From: Actinoplanes xinjiangensis
Lineage (GTDB): Bacteria > Actinomycetota > Actinomycetes > Mycobacteriales > Micromonosporaceae
NCBI RefSeq assembly: GCF_003148685.1
Contig: NZ_QGGR01000011.1
Coordinates: forward strand, 186,001-250,000
Direction: 5' to 3'
Length of the DNA stretch: 64,000 bases
Both the position numbers and the translations under genes were made by a program. The notes beneath the pieces were generated by a model. It saw nothing but the letters and a program-made list of their open reading frames with translations. It searched no databases and was not told the DNA's origin. Shown here piece after piece: positions 54,466-62,394 of the stretch. Numbering within the stretch: position 1 is the first letter of the stretch; each line of letters opens with the position of its first letter.

Positions 54466-55626
54466 TCACCGGAGCTTCCGGAAGAACGTCCGGACGTCGT
54501 CGACCAGCGGCTCGGGCGTTTCCATGGCGAGGAAGTGGCCGCCCTTGCCGAGTTCGGTCCAGTGCACGATGTGGTGGTCACGCTCGGCCCACCGCCGGAT
54601 CGTGGTGTCCTGACCGGACACGAGGACGCCGGTGGGTACGGTCCCGCGCGAACCGGCGGTCCAGTCCTGCCCGCCCGCGCTCCCGGAGATCTCCTCGTAG
54701 TAGATCTGGGCGGCGGAGGCGGCGGTGCCGGTCAGCCAGTAGATCGACACGTCAGTGAGGAAGCGGTCACGGTCGATGCTGTCCTCCGGCAGTCCCTCCT
54801 CCGGGTCGGTGTGCTCCTTGAACTTCTCCACGATCCAGGCGAGCTGGCCGACCGGGGAGTCGGTCAGGGCGTACCCGACGGTCTGTGGGCGTTTGCTGTT
54901 GCAGTGGAAATAGCCGTCGTTGGAGTTCTGCATCCGCTGCCAGCGCCGCTGTTCGACCTCGCTGAGGCCGTCGAACTCCCCGTCGGCTCCGATCGGGAGG
55001 GTGACCATCGCGGTGAGGTGGACACCGGCGACCCGGTCCGGGTCCTGCCGGCCCACCCGGGGACCGATCCAGGCGCCCCAGTCGTAGCCGTGCACGCCGT
55101 ACCGGTCGTACCCCAGCCGGGCCATCAGCGCCGCGACGATCCCGGCCACCCGGGACGCGTTCATCCCCGGCCCGTCCAGCGGGGTGGAGAAGCCGAAGCC
55201 CGGAAGCGACGGGATCACCAGGTGGAAGGCGTCGGCGGGGTCGCCGCCGTGGCTACGAGGATCGGACAGCGGCCCGATGACGTCGAGGAAGTCCGCCACA
55301 CTGCCGGGCCAGCCGTGCAACAGGACCAGCGGCGTGGCGTCCGGCTCGGGCGAGGGCACGTGCAGGAAGTGCAGATTCTGCCCGTCGATGGTGGTCAGGT
55401 GCTGTGGGTACCGGTTGAGGGCCGCCTCCTGGGCCCGCCAGTCGAAGCCGGTGCGCCAGTAGTCGGCGACCTCCTTCAGGTAGCCGAGGGGAACGCCGCG
55501 GCTCCATCCGACCCCGGGTAGCTCCTCCGGCCAGCGGGTGTCGGCCAGGCGGGCCTTCAGGTCGTCGAGCTGGGACTGCGGGATGTCGATGCGGAAGGGC
55601 CGCAGTTCCGGCCGGCTGTTCGTCAT
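54466..55626 (-). CDS. Epoxide hydrolase (EHN domain, alpha/beta)
   Basis: A 386-residue epoxide hydrolase. The N-terminal EHN lid region (RPFRIDIPQSQLDDLKARL) precedes the alpha/beta core with oxyanion HGWPGS, nucleophile Asp in GYDWGAW, and catalytic His in GGHFLAME. Hydrates epoxides to diols. Start ATG 55626 (GTG 55635 possible). Confidence 0.92.
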   Translation of the reverse strand: MTNSRPELRPFRIDIPQSQLDDLKARLADTRWPEELPGVGWSRGVPLGYLKEVADYWRTGFDWRAQEAALNRYPQHLTTIDGQNLHFLHVPSPEPDATPLVLLHGWPGSVADFLDVIGPLSDPRSHGGDPADAFHLVIPSLPGFGFSTPLDGPGMNASRVAGIVAALMARLGYDRYGVHGYDWGAWIGPRVGRQDPDRVAGVHLTAMVTLPIGADGEFDGLSEVEQRRWQRMQNSNDGYFHCNSKRPQTVGYALTDSPVGQLAWIVEKFKEHTDPEEGLPEDSIDRDRFLTDVSIYWLTGTAASAAQIYYEEISGSAGGQDWTAGSRGTVPTGVLVSGQDTTIRRWAERDHHIVHWTELGKGGHFLAMETPEPLVDDVRTFFRKLR

Positions 55627-56059
55627 GCGGATCACGCTAGGAACCGGTCAGGTCACTTCCTGTCCTAATGTCGTCGCCGCTGTCGTTTTGCGGCCTCAGC
55701 CGGGTCTTCCGCGGCTGCCCGTAACAGACGTCGTAGGCCGACTTGCCGGTGCTCATGTTGCGGCGGGCGAGCAGCCAGCGCCGTCCTCGACCTGCTCGAC
55801 CCTGCCGTCCGTGCCCAGGGCCGCCGCCCCCTGGGTTGGCTCGAGTGACCGCTCGTTGCCCCCGTACAAGAAGCGCGGCTCTCGGGCCCTCATCCCAAGC
55901 TCACCACAAGCGCCGGTTCCCATTCCGACGTTCCCCAGCGCCAAGAGGCGTTCGACCAGCCCGACCGGCGAGACCAGATCCCGCCGTCTACCGCAGCGGT
56001 GTGGCCGGGTACCCATGGGCGTGTGTTCGCGTGAGGCGGTCACGGGCCGACAGCGGGTA
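55627..56059. other. Gene-poor stretch with no identifiable gene
   Basis: About 430 bp between epoxide hydrolase and GNAT genes. Only short unconvincing frames; a minus-strand run over 55753-56043 has a plausible look but no recognisable family. It may be decayed sequence. Confidence 0.4.
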
Positions 56060-56100
56060 CCTCCTCATGATCAGATTGGTTGAGCTCGATCATGAGGAGG
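56060..56100 (+). promoter_or_regulatory. Inverted repeat that overlaps the GNAT ribosome-binding site
   Basis: CCTCCTCATGATC (56060-56072) and GATCATGAGGAGG (56088-56100) are perfectly complementary (13 bp, 15-nt loop). The AGGAGG in the second arm sits 6 bp before the GNAT ATG at 56107. Pairing would hide the Shine-Dalgarno sequence, so a translational switch or operator is plausible. Confidence 0.65.
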
Positions 56101-56106
56101 TTGCGG

Positions 56107-56538
56107 ATGAGTGGGATCCGGCAGTTCCGGTGGGCCGACTACGACCGGGTCGTGGCCGTGTGGCGGGAGTCCGGCATCGGTGTCCTCTCCCGCGCCGAGC
56201 TCGAGGCGAAGCTGGAGCGGGATCCGGAACTGTTCCTGGTGGCGGAGTCGGGGGAGGACATCGCCGGGGTGGTGCTGGGGACCTATGACGGGCGGCGGGG
56301 ATGGATCTTCCGGCTCGGTGTCCACCCGGGGTACCGCAGGCGGGGGATCGCCACCCGTCTGGTCGCCGAACTCGAGAAGCGCCTGCACGCCCTGAACTGT
56401 CCCCGGATCAACCTGCTGGTTCTCCCGGACAACGATGCGGGCCTGCGGTTCTGGCAGCGCCTCGGTTACCTGCCCTGTCCGGACGTGCTGTGCAGCAAGC
56501 CGCTACCAGCCCGGATACCGAACAACCTATCATCCTAG
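56107..56538 (+). CDS. GNAT-family N-acetyltransferase (RimI-like)
   Basis: A 143-residue GNAT: RLGVHPGYRRRGIATRLV acetyl-CoA loop and FWQRLGYLPCPDV near the end. Start ATG 56107, with AGGAGG 6 bp upstream, inside a predicted hairpin. Its stop TAG is part of the CCTAGG of a dispersed repeat. Substrate unknown. Confidence 0.9.
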   Translation: MSGIRQFRWADYDRVVAVWRESGIGVLSRAELEAKLERDPELFLVAESGEDIAGVVLGTYDGRRGWIFRLGVHPGYRRRGIATRLVAELEKRLHALNCPRINLLVLPDNDAGLRFWQRLGYLPCPDVLCSKPLPARIPNNLSS

Positions 56539-56600
56539 GATGCCTTAGGGGCTGTGCGGCAAGCCGCACTGAACGACCAGAACGACGGCTTCGCCGACGA
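56531..56600 (+). repeat. CCTAGG-hairpin dispersed repeat, copy 2
   Basis: ATCCTAGGATGCCTTAGGG, then a hairpin (GTGCGGC-AA-GCCGCAC, 56554-56569), then ACGACGGCTTCGCCGA. It supplies the TAG stop of the GNAT gene at 56536-56538. Confidence 0.85.
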
Positions 56601-56696
56601 CCCCGGAGAAACGGCCGGTGATCGGGGAACAGATCGATCGCGGGGAACGGCACGGTCGATCGCCGCAGACAGTACGAGAGTGAGGGATCGCGGGCA

Positions 56697-57581
56697 GTGA
56701 CGCTGCATCAGGACGAGATCGTGGTCGGGGAACCGCTGGTGCGGCGCCTGATCGCCGAGCAGTGCCCGCAGTGGTCCGGGCTCACGTTGGGACCGGCCGG
56801 GGCGGGGACCGAGAACACCATGTTCCGGCTCGGGGAGGAGTTGCTGGTGCGGCTTCCTCGTACCGTCGAGAAGGCCGACGCCTTGTGCACCGAGCGGGAA
56901 TGGCTGCCGCGGTTGACGCCGTATCTGCCGCTGCGGGTGCCGGAGCCGGTGTTCGCGGGGGAGGCGTCGGCGGTGTTTCCGGCGCAGTGGTCGGTGCTGC
57001 GGTGGATCCCCGGTGCCGAGGCCGGTGTGGACAGCGTGCGGGACTGGGGACGCTTCGGGACGGATCTGGCCGGCTTCGTGCGGGCGCTGCACCGGGTGGA
57101 CCTGATGGGGGCGCAGCTCAGCTGGTACCGGGGTGGTGACCTGGCGCCCTGTGACGGCTGGGTGTCGGATGCTCTGGCGTCGTGCCGGCGGCTGGTCGGT
57201 GCCGAACTGGACGTCGATACGGTGGAGTCGTTCTGGCGGGCGGGCCTGGCCCAGCCGGTGTCGCCGCATCCGCGGGTGTGGCTGCACGGTGATCTGAAGC
57301 CGACGAATCTACTGGTCGAGGACGGCCGCCTGGTGGCGGTGATCGATTTCGGGGCGGTGTCGGTGGGCCGGCCGGATGCCGAGCACGCGACGGTGTGGGA
57401 TCTGCCGTCGGCCGCGCGGGAGGCCTACTGGAACACGCTGAGCCTCGACGAGGCCACGTGGCTGCGGGCCCGGGCGTGGGCGGTCGCGGTGGCGGTCAGC
57501 GGGATCGCCTACTACTGGGACACGTTTCCGGCGTTCGTGACCGAGTGCCGTACCCGGCTCGCCCACCTACTTTCATCCTAG
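56697..57581 (+). CDS. Aminoglycoside-phosphotransferase-family kinase
   Basis: A 294-residue kinase-like protein with WLHGDLKPTNLLV catalytic loop and VIDFGAVSV metal motif; the N-lobe carries LLVRLPRTVEKA. APH family members phosphorylate small molecules including antibiotics. Stop TAG at 57579-57581 is provided by the third CCTAGG repeat. GTG start after GAGGGA. Confidence 0.88.
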   Translation: MTLHQDEIVVGEPLVRRLIAEQCPQWSGLTLGPAGAGTENTMFRLGEELLVRLPRTVEKADALCTEREWLPRLTPYLPLRVPEPVFAGEASAVFPAQWSVLRWIPGAEAGVDSVRDWGRFGTDLAGFVRALHRVDLMGAQLSWYRGGDLAPCDGWVSDALASCRRLVGAELDVDTVESFWRAGLAQPVSPHPRVWLHGDLKPTNLLVEDGRLVAVIDFGAVSVGRPDAEHATVWDLPSAAREAYWNTLSLDEATWLRARAWAVAVAVSGIAYYWDTFPAFVTECRTRLAHLLSS

Positions 57582-57644
57582 GACGCTCTAGAGGTAGTGC
57601 GGCAAGCCGCACTACAAACCCGTCAAAGACGACGGCTTCGCCGA
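57574..57644 (+). repeat. CCTAGG-hairpin dispersed repeat, copy 3
   Basis: ATCCTAGGACGCTCTAG, hairpin TAGTGCGGC-AA-GCCGCACTA (57595-57614), then GACGACGGCTTCGCCGA. It supplies the phosphotransferase stop codon. Confidence 0.85.
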
Positions 57645-58019
57645 CAGGCACACATTCTTTTGATCGGGTACGCCCGGACGGCCCGGATGGGGCAGTGGTC
57701 CAGATCGGGCGGTAACGCGTTCGGCCCGGTCCGCAGTGCCGTCGCGGCGGACGAGAACCAGCACCACGGTGAGGTTCGAGACGGGCGGGTCCCGGGTGTC
57801 GGCCACGGTGCCGCGAATGTGATCGCTGAGGGGAACCGGGACGGCCACAAAATCCGGCGTGCCGCCCGCCGCGGCGTCGATCTGGCCCGTCATTCGCTCG
57901 CCTTCGCCGCCAGGGCCATCGAAGTCGCCGACGTGGTGGCGTGCGGGGCAATGCGCCCGTGTCGGGCCGGCGACCGTGGCGGATAGGCTGCGCCGCTCGC
58001 CGGACGAGCACACGTAGCT
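57645..58019. other. Gene-poor stretch
   Basis: No recognised gene. A minus-strand frame at 57612-57893 (starting MTGQIDAAAGGTPDF) has some conserved-looking character but no known family, and its end is inside the repeat. Treated as unsupported. Confidence 0.35.
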
Positions 58020-58165
58020 CATCACCCACCACTACGGCGGCGGCTGCGGGTCGGCGCTGGTCGACCCCGGCAAGCTGGAACACGTCCTGGTCGACCTGGC
58101 GCTCGACGGCCGCGACGCGATACCGGACGGCGGCGTGTTCACGATCGAGAGCCCCGGCGTGCTCG
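58020..58165 (+). pseudogene. Histidine-kinase ATPase-domain fragment
   Basis: The plus strand reads VDPGKLEHVLVDLALDGRD followed by AIPDGGVFTIES, which is the N-box area of HATPase_c in sensor kinases (usually LEQVLLNLAVNARDAMPDGG). It has stops on both sides and no kinase body. A fossil. Confidence 0.65.
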
Positions 58166-58258
58166 CCGCCGCCGCCGGCGGCGCCGGCGGCGGCGGCGGC
58201 GCGACGCCCGAGGCCACGTTCCCAAGGCGGCTCCCACGTCGGGCTGGCTCCCACGTCG

Positions 58259-58311
58259 GGCTGGCTCCCACCGCTGTCTCAAGTGCCTTGAGACAGCGGT
58301 GGGAGCCAGCC
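58259..58311. repeat. 25-bp perfect inverted repeat (hairpin)
   Basis: Arms 58259-58283 and 58287-58311, loop TGC. The arm begins GGCTGGCTCCCACCGCTG and is complementary to CAGCGGTGGGAGCCAGCC; this strongly resembles the ends of each unit in the 63-bp array at 23113. A GCC/GGC triplet run lies just before it (58162-58200). Confidence 0.85.
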
Positions 58312-58430
58312 GGACCTCCGTGACCGGTTTGCGGTGGCGTCCTCGGCGGCCCGGGCGGTTTCTAGGTCAGGTCCGTCATCTCGCTGGTCTCACCGGGGCG
58401 GGCGGCGCCTGGTCAGGAGCGGTCGTGGGT

Positions 58431-58720
58431 TCAGGCAAGGACGGCGACGGTGAGTACGCCGGCCGCTGCGATGAGGTAGCCGGCCGCGATGGGCACGCTG
58501 CGGGCTGTTTCTTCTTGGCGCCGAGTCGCTCGTAGAGGTTGCCGAGGCGGCGGCGGACCCGGTCGTCGCGGGTGGCGATGAGTAGCAGCAGGAACGGCAG
58601 GCTGTAGACCAGTGCGTACCCGGCGATGATCGTCAGGGAGCTGGTGGTGCGGAGGTCGGCGTTGACGATGCGTTCGATGGCGATGAAGCGGGGGAAGTGT
58701 TGATCGCGCTGTTGCGGCAC
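58431..58720 (-). pseudogene. GAP-family (LysE-like) membrane protein, frameshifted C-terminal part
   Basis: Minus strand: FIAIERIVNADLRTTSSLTI, AGYALVYSLPFLLLL, then a frame change near 58500-58515, after which SVPIAAGYLIAAAGVLTVAV follows. Together they make the last ~85 residues of a GAP/LysE-type membrane protein. The 5' part is missing, so truncated as well as shifted. Confidence 0.65.
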
Positions 58721-59035
58721 GCCAAGCAGTCATCCGATGGACGTGCCGCTGCTTCACTCGTCGCCACCCGCGTCGCCCCGTCCAGTGCCTACGGCCGCCG
58801 CCCGAGCCGGCCGGCTCGGGCGGCGATGGGAACGCCGCAAGGTCTCGCGGCTGTTCACCGGTGACCGCATCGCGTTGAGCGACCGGCCGTTGTGGCGGGT
58901 GCGCTAGGAGTCCTGCGCACCCGCTTCGGGGAGACGTTTGGGTGCGGGCCTTGGGCGACGTCTGGCTCCTCTCGCCGCCCGTGGCCGCGGCGCTACCGGC
59001 ACCTGCCACCGTCGGCGTCTGCGTCCGGATCGGGG
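58721..59035. other. Gene-poor stretch
   Basis: 315 bp with no recognised gene. A short plus frame beginning at ATG 58737 (MDVPLLHSSPP, ending LWRVR) is unsupported. Confidence 0.3.
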
Positions 59036-59611
59036 TCAGGGCTGTGTGACGGCGGGGGTCGTCGCCCTCGGGCCGGGGGTGCGCAGGGGGAGGAGGGCGG
59101 CCAGGATCAGCAGGCCGGTGAGGGGCATGAGATTGAGGTCGATGGTGGGGAGCAGGACGCCGATGAGCATGGTGGCGGGGCTCCACCAGGGCAGGTGGTG
59201 GGTGCGGGCGGCGAGGGCGGCCATGGTGACGAGGCCGATGAAGAACAGCAGGGGGCCGATGTCGTAGATGGCGGCTTGGACGCCGGGGATGTCGGTGACC
59301 TGGTGTTGGAGGCGGCGCAGGGAGTCGCGGTCGGTGGCGGCGAGGGCGAGGACGATGTCGGCGCTGAACTGGATGACGGTGGTGGCGAGGCCGAGCAGGG
59401 TGACGGCGGTGATGGTGTTGGCGCCGGCGGTGATGTGCCGGCGGAGGGTGAGGATGACGGGGACGAACAGGGCCATGCCGGCGAGGCCGAAGAGGTGGGC
59501 GAGTTGCCAGTCGGCGCCGGGGCCGTAGTGGCCGTCGAGGCGGCCGATGATGCGGGTGATGCCGTAGGCGGTCATGGCGAGGGGTGCGGCCAGGAGGGCG
59601 GTTTTCGTCAT
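59036..59611 (-). CDS. Six-TM membrane protein of the siderophore operon
   Basis: A 191-residue very hydrophobic protein with about six membrane segments and no recognised family. It lies 78 bp after the PLP decarboxylase on the same strand, as the last gene of the NIS siderophore operon. A transport or anchoring role is possible. Confidence 0.7.
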   Translation of the reverse strand: MTKTALLAAPLAMTAYGITRIIGRLDGHYGPGADWQLAHLFGLAGMALFVPVILTLRRHITAGANTITAVTLLGLATTVIQFSADIVLALAATDRDSLRRLQHQVTDIPGVQAAIYDIGPLLFFIGLVTMAALAARTHHLPWWSPATMLIGVLLPTIDLNLMPLTGLLILAALLPLRTPGPRATTPAVTQP

Positions 59612-59689
59612 GGTGACGATCGTGGTGGTGGGTGTGGTGGTGGCGCCTCCGGTGGTGGCGGGGTGGTTTCCCGGAGTGGTCCCGGATTT

Positions 59690-60817
59690 TCAGAGGGTGA
59701 GGAAGGTGGGGGGTTCGTGGCGTAGGAAGTCGTGGTGGGAGATGTCCCAGCCGTAGGCGCCGGCGCGGGCGTAGAGGAGTAGGTCGCCGGTGCGCAGGTG
59801 GGGGACGTGTTGGTTGCGGGTGAGGACGTCGCGGGGGGTGCAGAGTTCCCCTACGGCGTCGATGGGGGTGTCGTGGATGGAGAGTCGGGGGTAGGGGTGG
59901 GGCCAGTCGTCGATGGGGATGACGGTGAAGGGGTGGGAGTAGCCCCAGGCGGCGGGTAGCCGGAAGTGGTGGGTGCCGCCGCGTAGGACGGCGAAGGTGC
60001 GGCCGTGGGTGGTTTTGAGGTCGAGGACTTCGGTGGCGTACCAGCCGGCGTCGGCGGTGAGGTAGCGGCCTGGTTCGAGGATGAGTTCGATGTGGTCGGG
60101 GACGGTGACGTCGGCCAGTGGGGTGAGGTCGATGGAGTTCTGGGTGAGGTAGTCGATGCCGAGGCCGCCGCCGGCGTTGACGATGCGCAGGGTGATGTCG
60201 TGGTGGTGGGCGGTGCGCTGGGACCAGTCGATGGTGTCGGTGAGGAATTCCGCGTGGGCGTGGCCGTCGAGGTTGTTGGAGACGGCGTGCAGGTGGAAGC
60301 CGATGACGCGGAGGCCGTCGGGGATGTCGGCGAGGACCTGGGGGAGTTGGGTCTCGTCGATGCCGAACGGGGTGGGTGTGCCGGTCATGGTGTGGCTGCC
60401 GGCCGGTGCGGGGTGGGTGCGGTTGATGCGCAGGCAGATGTCGGTGTGGACGCCGAGGGCGGCGAGGCGGCGTAGTTCGTGGGGGCTTTCGACGTTGAGC
60501 AGGGCGCCTGCGGTGACGGCGGCGGCGAGTTCGGCGTCGGTTTTGGCGGGGCCGCCGAAGACGATGCGGCGGGCGCGGGCTTGTACGGCGAGGGCGAGTT
60601 CGCCGCCGGAGGCGACTTCGAGGCCGTCGCATGCGGACGCGAGGGTGTGGACGACGTCGGGATGTCCGTTGGCTTTGACGGCGTACAGCAGGGTGGTTCT
60701 GGGGGGTAGGGCTGCGCGGAGGGTGGCGGTGCGGGTGCGCAGGGCGGTGGTGTCGTAGAGGTAGGCGCAGCGTGGGGTGGGTAGGCGGCGCAGTGCGGTG
60801 GTGATGGGGTCAGTCAT
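59690..60817 (-). CDS. Type III PLP-dependent decarboxylase (SbnH-like)
   Basis: A 375-residue alanine-racemase-fold decarboxylase: PLP-Lys in YAVKANGHPD, phosphate loop LEPGRYLTADAG, and GELCTPRDVL. The tail AYGWDISHHDFL matches the SbnH/diaminopimelate-type clade used in siderophore pathways. It decarboxylates an amino acid or a citryl-amino acid intermediate. Starts inside the NIS gene stop (8-bp overlap). Confidence 0.88.
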   Translation of the reverse strand: MTDPITTALRRLPTPRCAYLYDTTALRTRTATLRAALPPRTTLLYAVKANGHPDVVHTLASACDGLEVASGGELALAVQARARRIVFGGPAKTDAELAAAVTAGALLNVESPHELRRLAALGVHTDICLRINRTHPAPAGSHTMTGTPTPFGIDETQLPQVLADIPDGLRVIGFHLHAVSNNLDGHAHAEFLTDTIDWSQRTAHHHDITLRIVNAGGGLGIDYLTQNSIDLTPLADVTVPDHIELILEPGRYLTADAGWYATEVLDLKTTHGRTFAVLRGGTHHFRLPAAWGYSHPFTVIPIDDWPHPYPRLSIHDTPIDAVGELCTPRDVLTRNQHVPHLRTGDLLLYARAGAYGWDISHHDFLRHEPPTFLTL

Positions 60818-62369
60818 GGAGGGGGTTGCCGACCGGGATGTGGATGTCGCCGGTGCCGGCGAGGCGCATGCGGACGAGGGCTTTGTGGGGGACGGTTTCG
60901 GCGGTGAGCCAGTGGTGGTCGTCGGTGGCGGTGTTGTTGTGGTGCAGGGTGTCGTAGGTGTCGTCGATGACGGTGCGGATGAGGCGCCAGGCGAGTTGTT
61001 CGTCGAGATTGTGGGTGTGGCCGAGGCGGATGACGAGTTCGCCTAGGTGGGCTTGGAGTGCGGTGTAGCCGAGTTTGGCGCGCAGGGTTTCGGTGTCGGT
61101 GGTGGTGATGACGGAGCCGGGCCAGAGGTCGATGGTGTGGCCGGCTCGGGTGAGTCGGTCGGGGTGTAGTCGTAGGCCGGCGAGGTCGCGGAGGGCGAGT
61201 CGGTGGGGGTGGCCGTTGAGGAAGGTGGGGATGCAGTTCTGTAGGTGGGCTTCGAGGGCGATGCCGTGGGTGAGCAGTCGGAGCAGGGGTGGGAGTAGTA
61301 GGCGGGTGTAGTCGGTGAGCCAGGTGGCGGGGTTGGTGCCGGTCTGGTCGACGAGGTCGCCGATGAGGTGGGGCAGGGCGCCGCCGGGGATGGGTGTTTC
61401 GTGGGGGTGCAGGCGTCCGGTGAGGCCGGTGCGGGTGATGGCGGAGAGGTCGCGGCCGGTGCCTGCGGGTACGGCGGCGCCGGCGGGTTCGGTCATGAGC
61501 AGGATGCGGTGGCCGTCGGGGTCGTCGTCGAGCAGGTGGGTGAGCAGGGTGGAGAGGGTGGGGCCGTTGCGGGTGGAGGCGACGCTGATGCTGCGGCGGG
61601 TGGAGGTGATTTGGATGTCGAGGCTGAGTTTGAGGTAGTGGCCGTTCGGGAGGAGCAGGGTGCGCAGGGCGGCGGTGGGGATGGCGTCGAGGTGGTGGTC
61701 GCTGTGGTGCAGGGTGCCGCCGGTGAACAGGTCGGCGTAGCGGGTGTGGACGGTGTCGAGTTGCCAGGGGTGGACGGGTTGTAGTCGGTAGCCGGGGCGG
61801 TCGTGGTGCAGGCCGAGGGTGGCGCCGATGTCGTCGCCGAGGTGGGTGTCGTCGCGGACGGCGATGAAGTGGATGCGGGTGTGGCCGGCTTCGAGGTCGT
61901 GGGCGAGGACGTCGGTGGTGTCCCAGCCGAGTCGGGTGCGGCCGCAGGGGTGCAGGTTGTGGCCGGCGACGGCGAGGCGTTCGAGGCGTACGGCGGTGGT
62001 GTCGGGGTCGGTGGCGGTGGGGAGGTTGTCGCGGGCGCGGGCGTGGGCGATGGCGAGGTTGAGGACGGCGTTGCGGATCTCGGTGGCGAAGGTGCCGGTG
62101 GTGTCGATGCCGGTGAGCAGGTCGACGGGGTCGGCGACGCCGGCGTCGGGGTATTCGACGCGGTGGAAGGCGTGGCGGTGGCCGCCGGGGGTTTCGGGGG
62201 TGAGGTTTTCGCGGACGAGGGCGGCGCGGAGGCGGCGGCCGACGGTGTCGGCGGCGGTGGGTAGGTGGTTGAGGAAGCCGTCGACGAGGTGGGGGGCGTG
62301 GACGGCGAGGGCGGCTTCGGTGTGGGCGGCGGCCGTGGCGAGGCGGCCGGTGGTGGCGATGCGGATCAT
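60810..62369 (-). CDS. IucA/IucC-family NIS siderophore synthetase (1)
   Basis: A 519-residue NRPS-independent siderophore synthetase. Conserved HPWQLDTV, KLSLDIQITSTRRS (ATP-site Lys/Ser/Thr/Arg) and HGIALEAHLQN. It condenses a carboxylate (citrate or a derivative) with an amine or alcohol. It overlaps the decarboxylase by 8 bp and follows the second synthetase by 25 bp. Confidence 0.93.
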   Translation of the reverse strand: MIRIATTGRLATAAAHTEAALAVHAPHLVDGFLNHLPTAADTVGRRLRAALVRENLTPETPGGHRHAFHRVEYPDAGVADPVDLLTGIDTTGTFATEIRNAVLNLAIAHARARDNLPTATDPDTTAVRLERLAVAGHNLHPCGRTRLGWDTTDVLAHDLEAGHTRIHFIAVRDDTHLGDDIGATLGLHHDRPGYRLQPVHPWQLDTVHTRYADLFTGGTLHHSDHHLDAIPTAALRTLLLPNGHYLKLSLDIQITSTRRSISVASTRNGPTLSTLLTHLLDDDPDGHRILLMTEPAGAAVPAGTGRDLSAITRTGLTGRLHPHETPIPGGALPHLIGDLVDQTGTNPATWLTDYTRLLLPPLLRLLTHGIALEAHLQNCIPTFLNGHPHRLALRDLAGLRLHPDRLTRAGHTIDLWPGSVITTTDTETLRAKLGYTALQAHLGELVIRLGHTHNLDEQLAWRLIRTVIDDTYDTLHHNNTATDDHHWLTAETVPHKALVRMRLAGTGDIHIPVGNPLHD

Positions 62370-62394
62370 CGTCGGGGTCCTTTGCGCGGGTGGC

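Noticed and set aside
57612..57893. Possible short minus-strand gene starting MTGQIDAAAG
   Set aside because: No ribosome-binding site, ends inside a dispersed repeat, family unknown.
58431..60632. A 733-residue Arg/Pro/His-rich minus frame
   Set aside because: It is a frame-shifted shadow of the PLP decarboxylase, the membrane protein and the GAP remnant.
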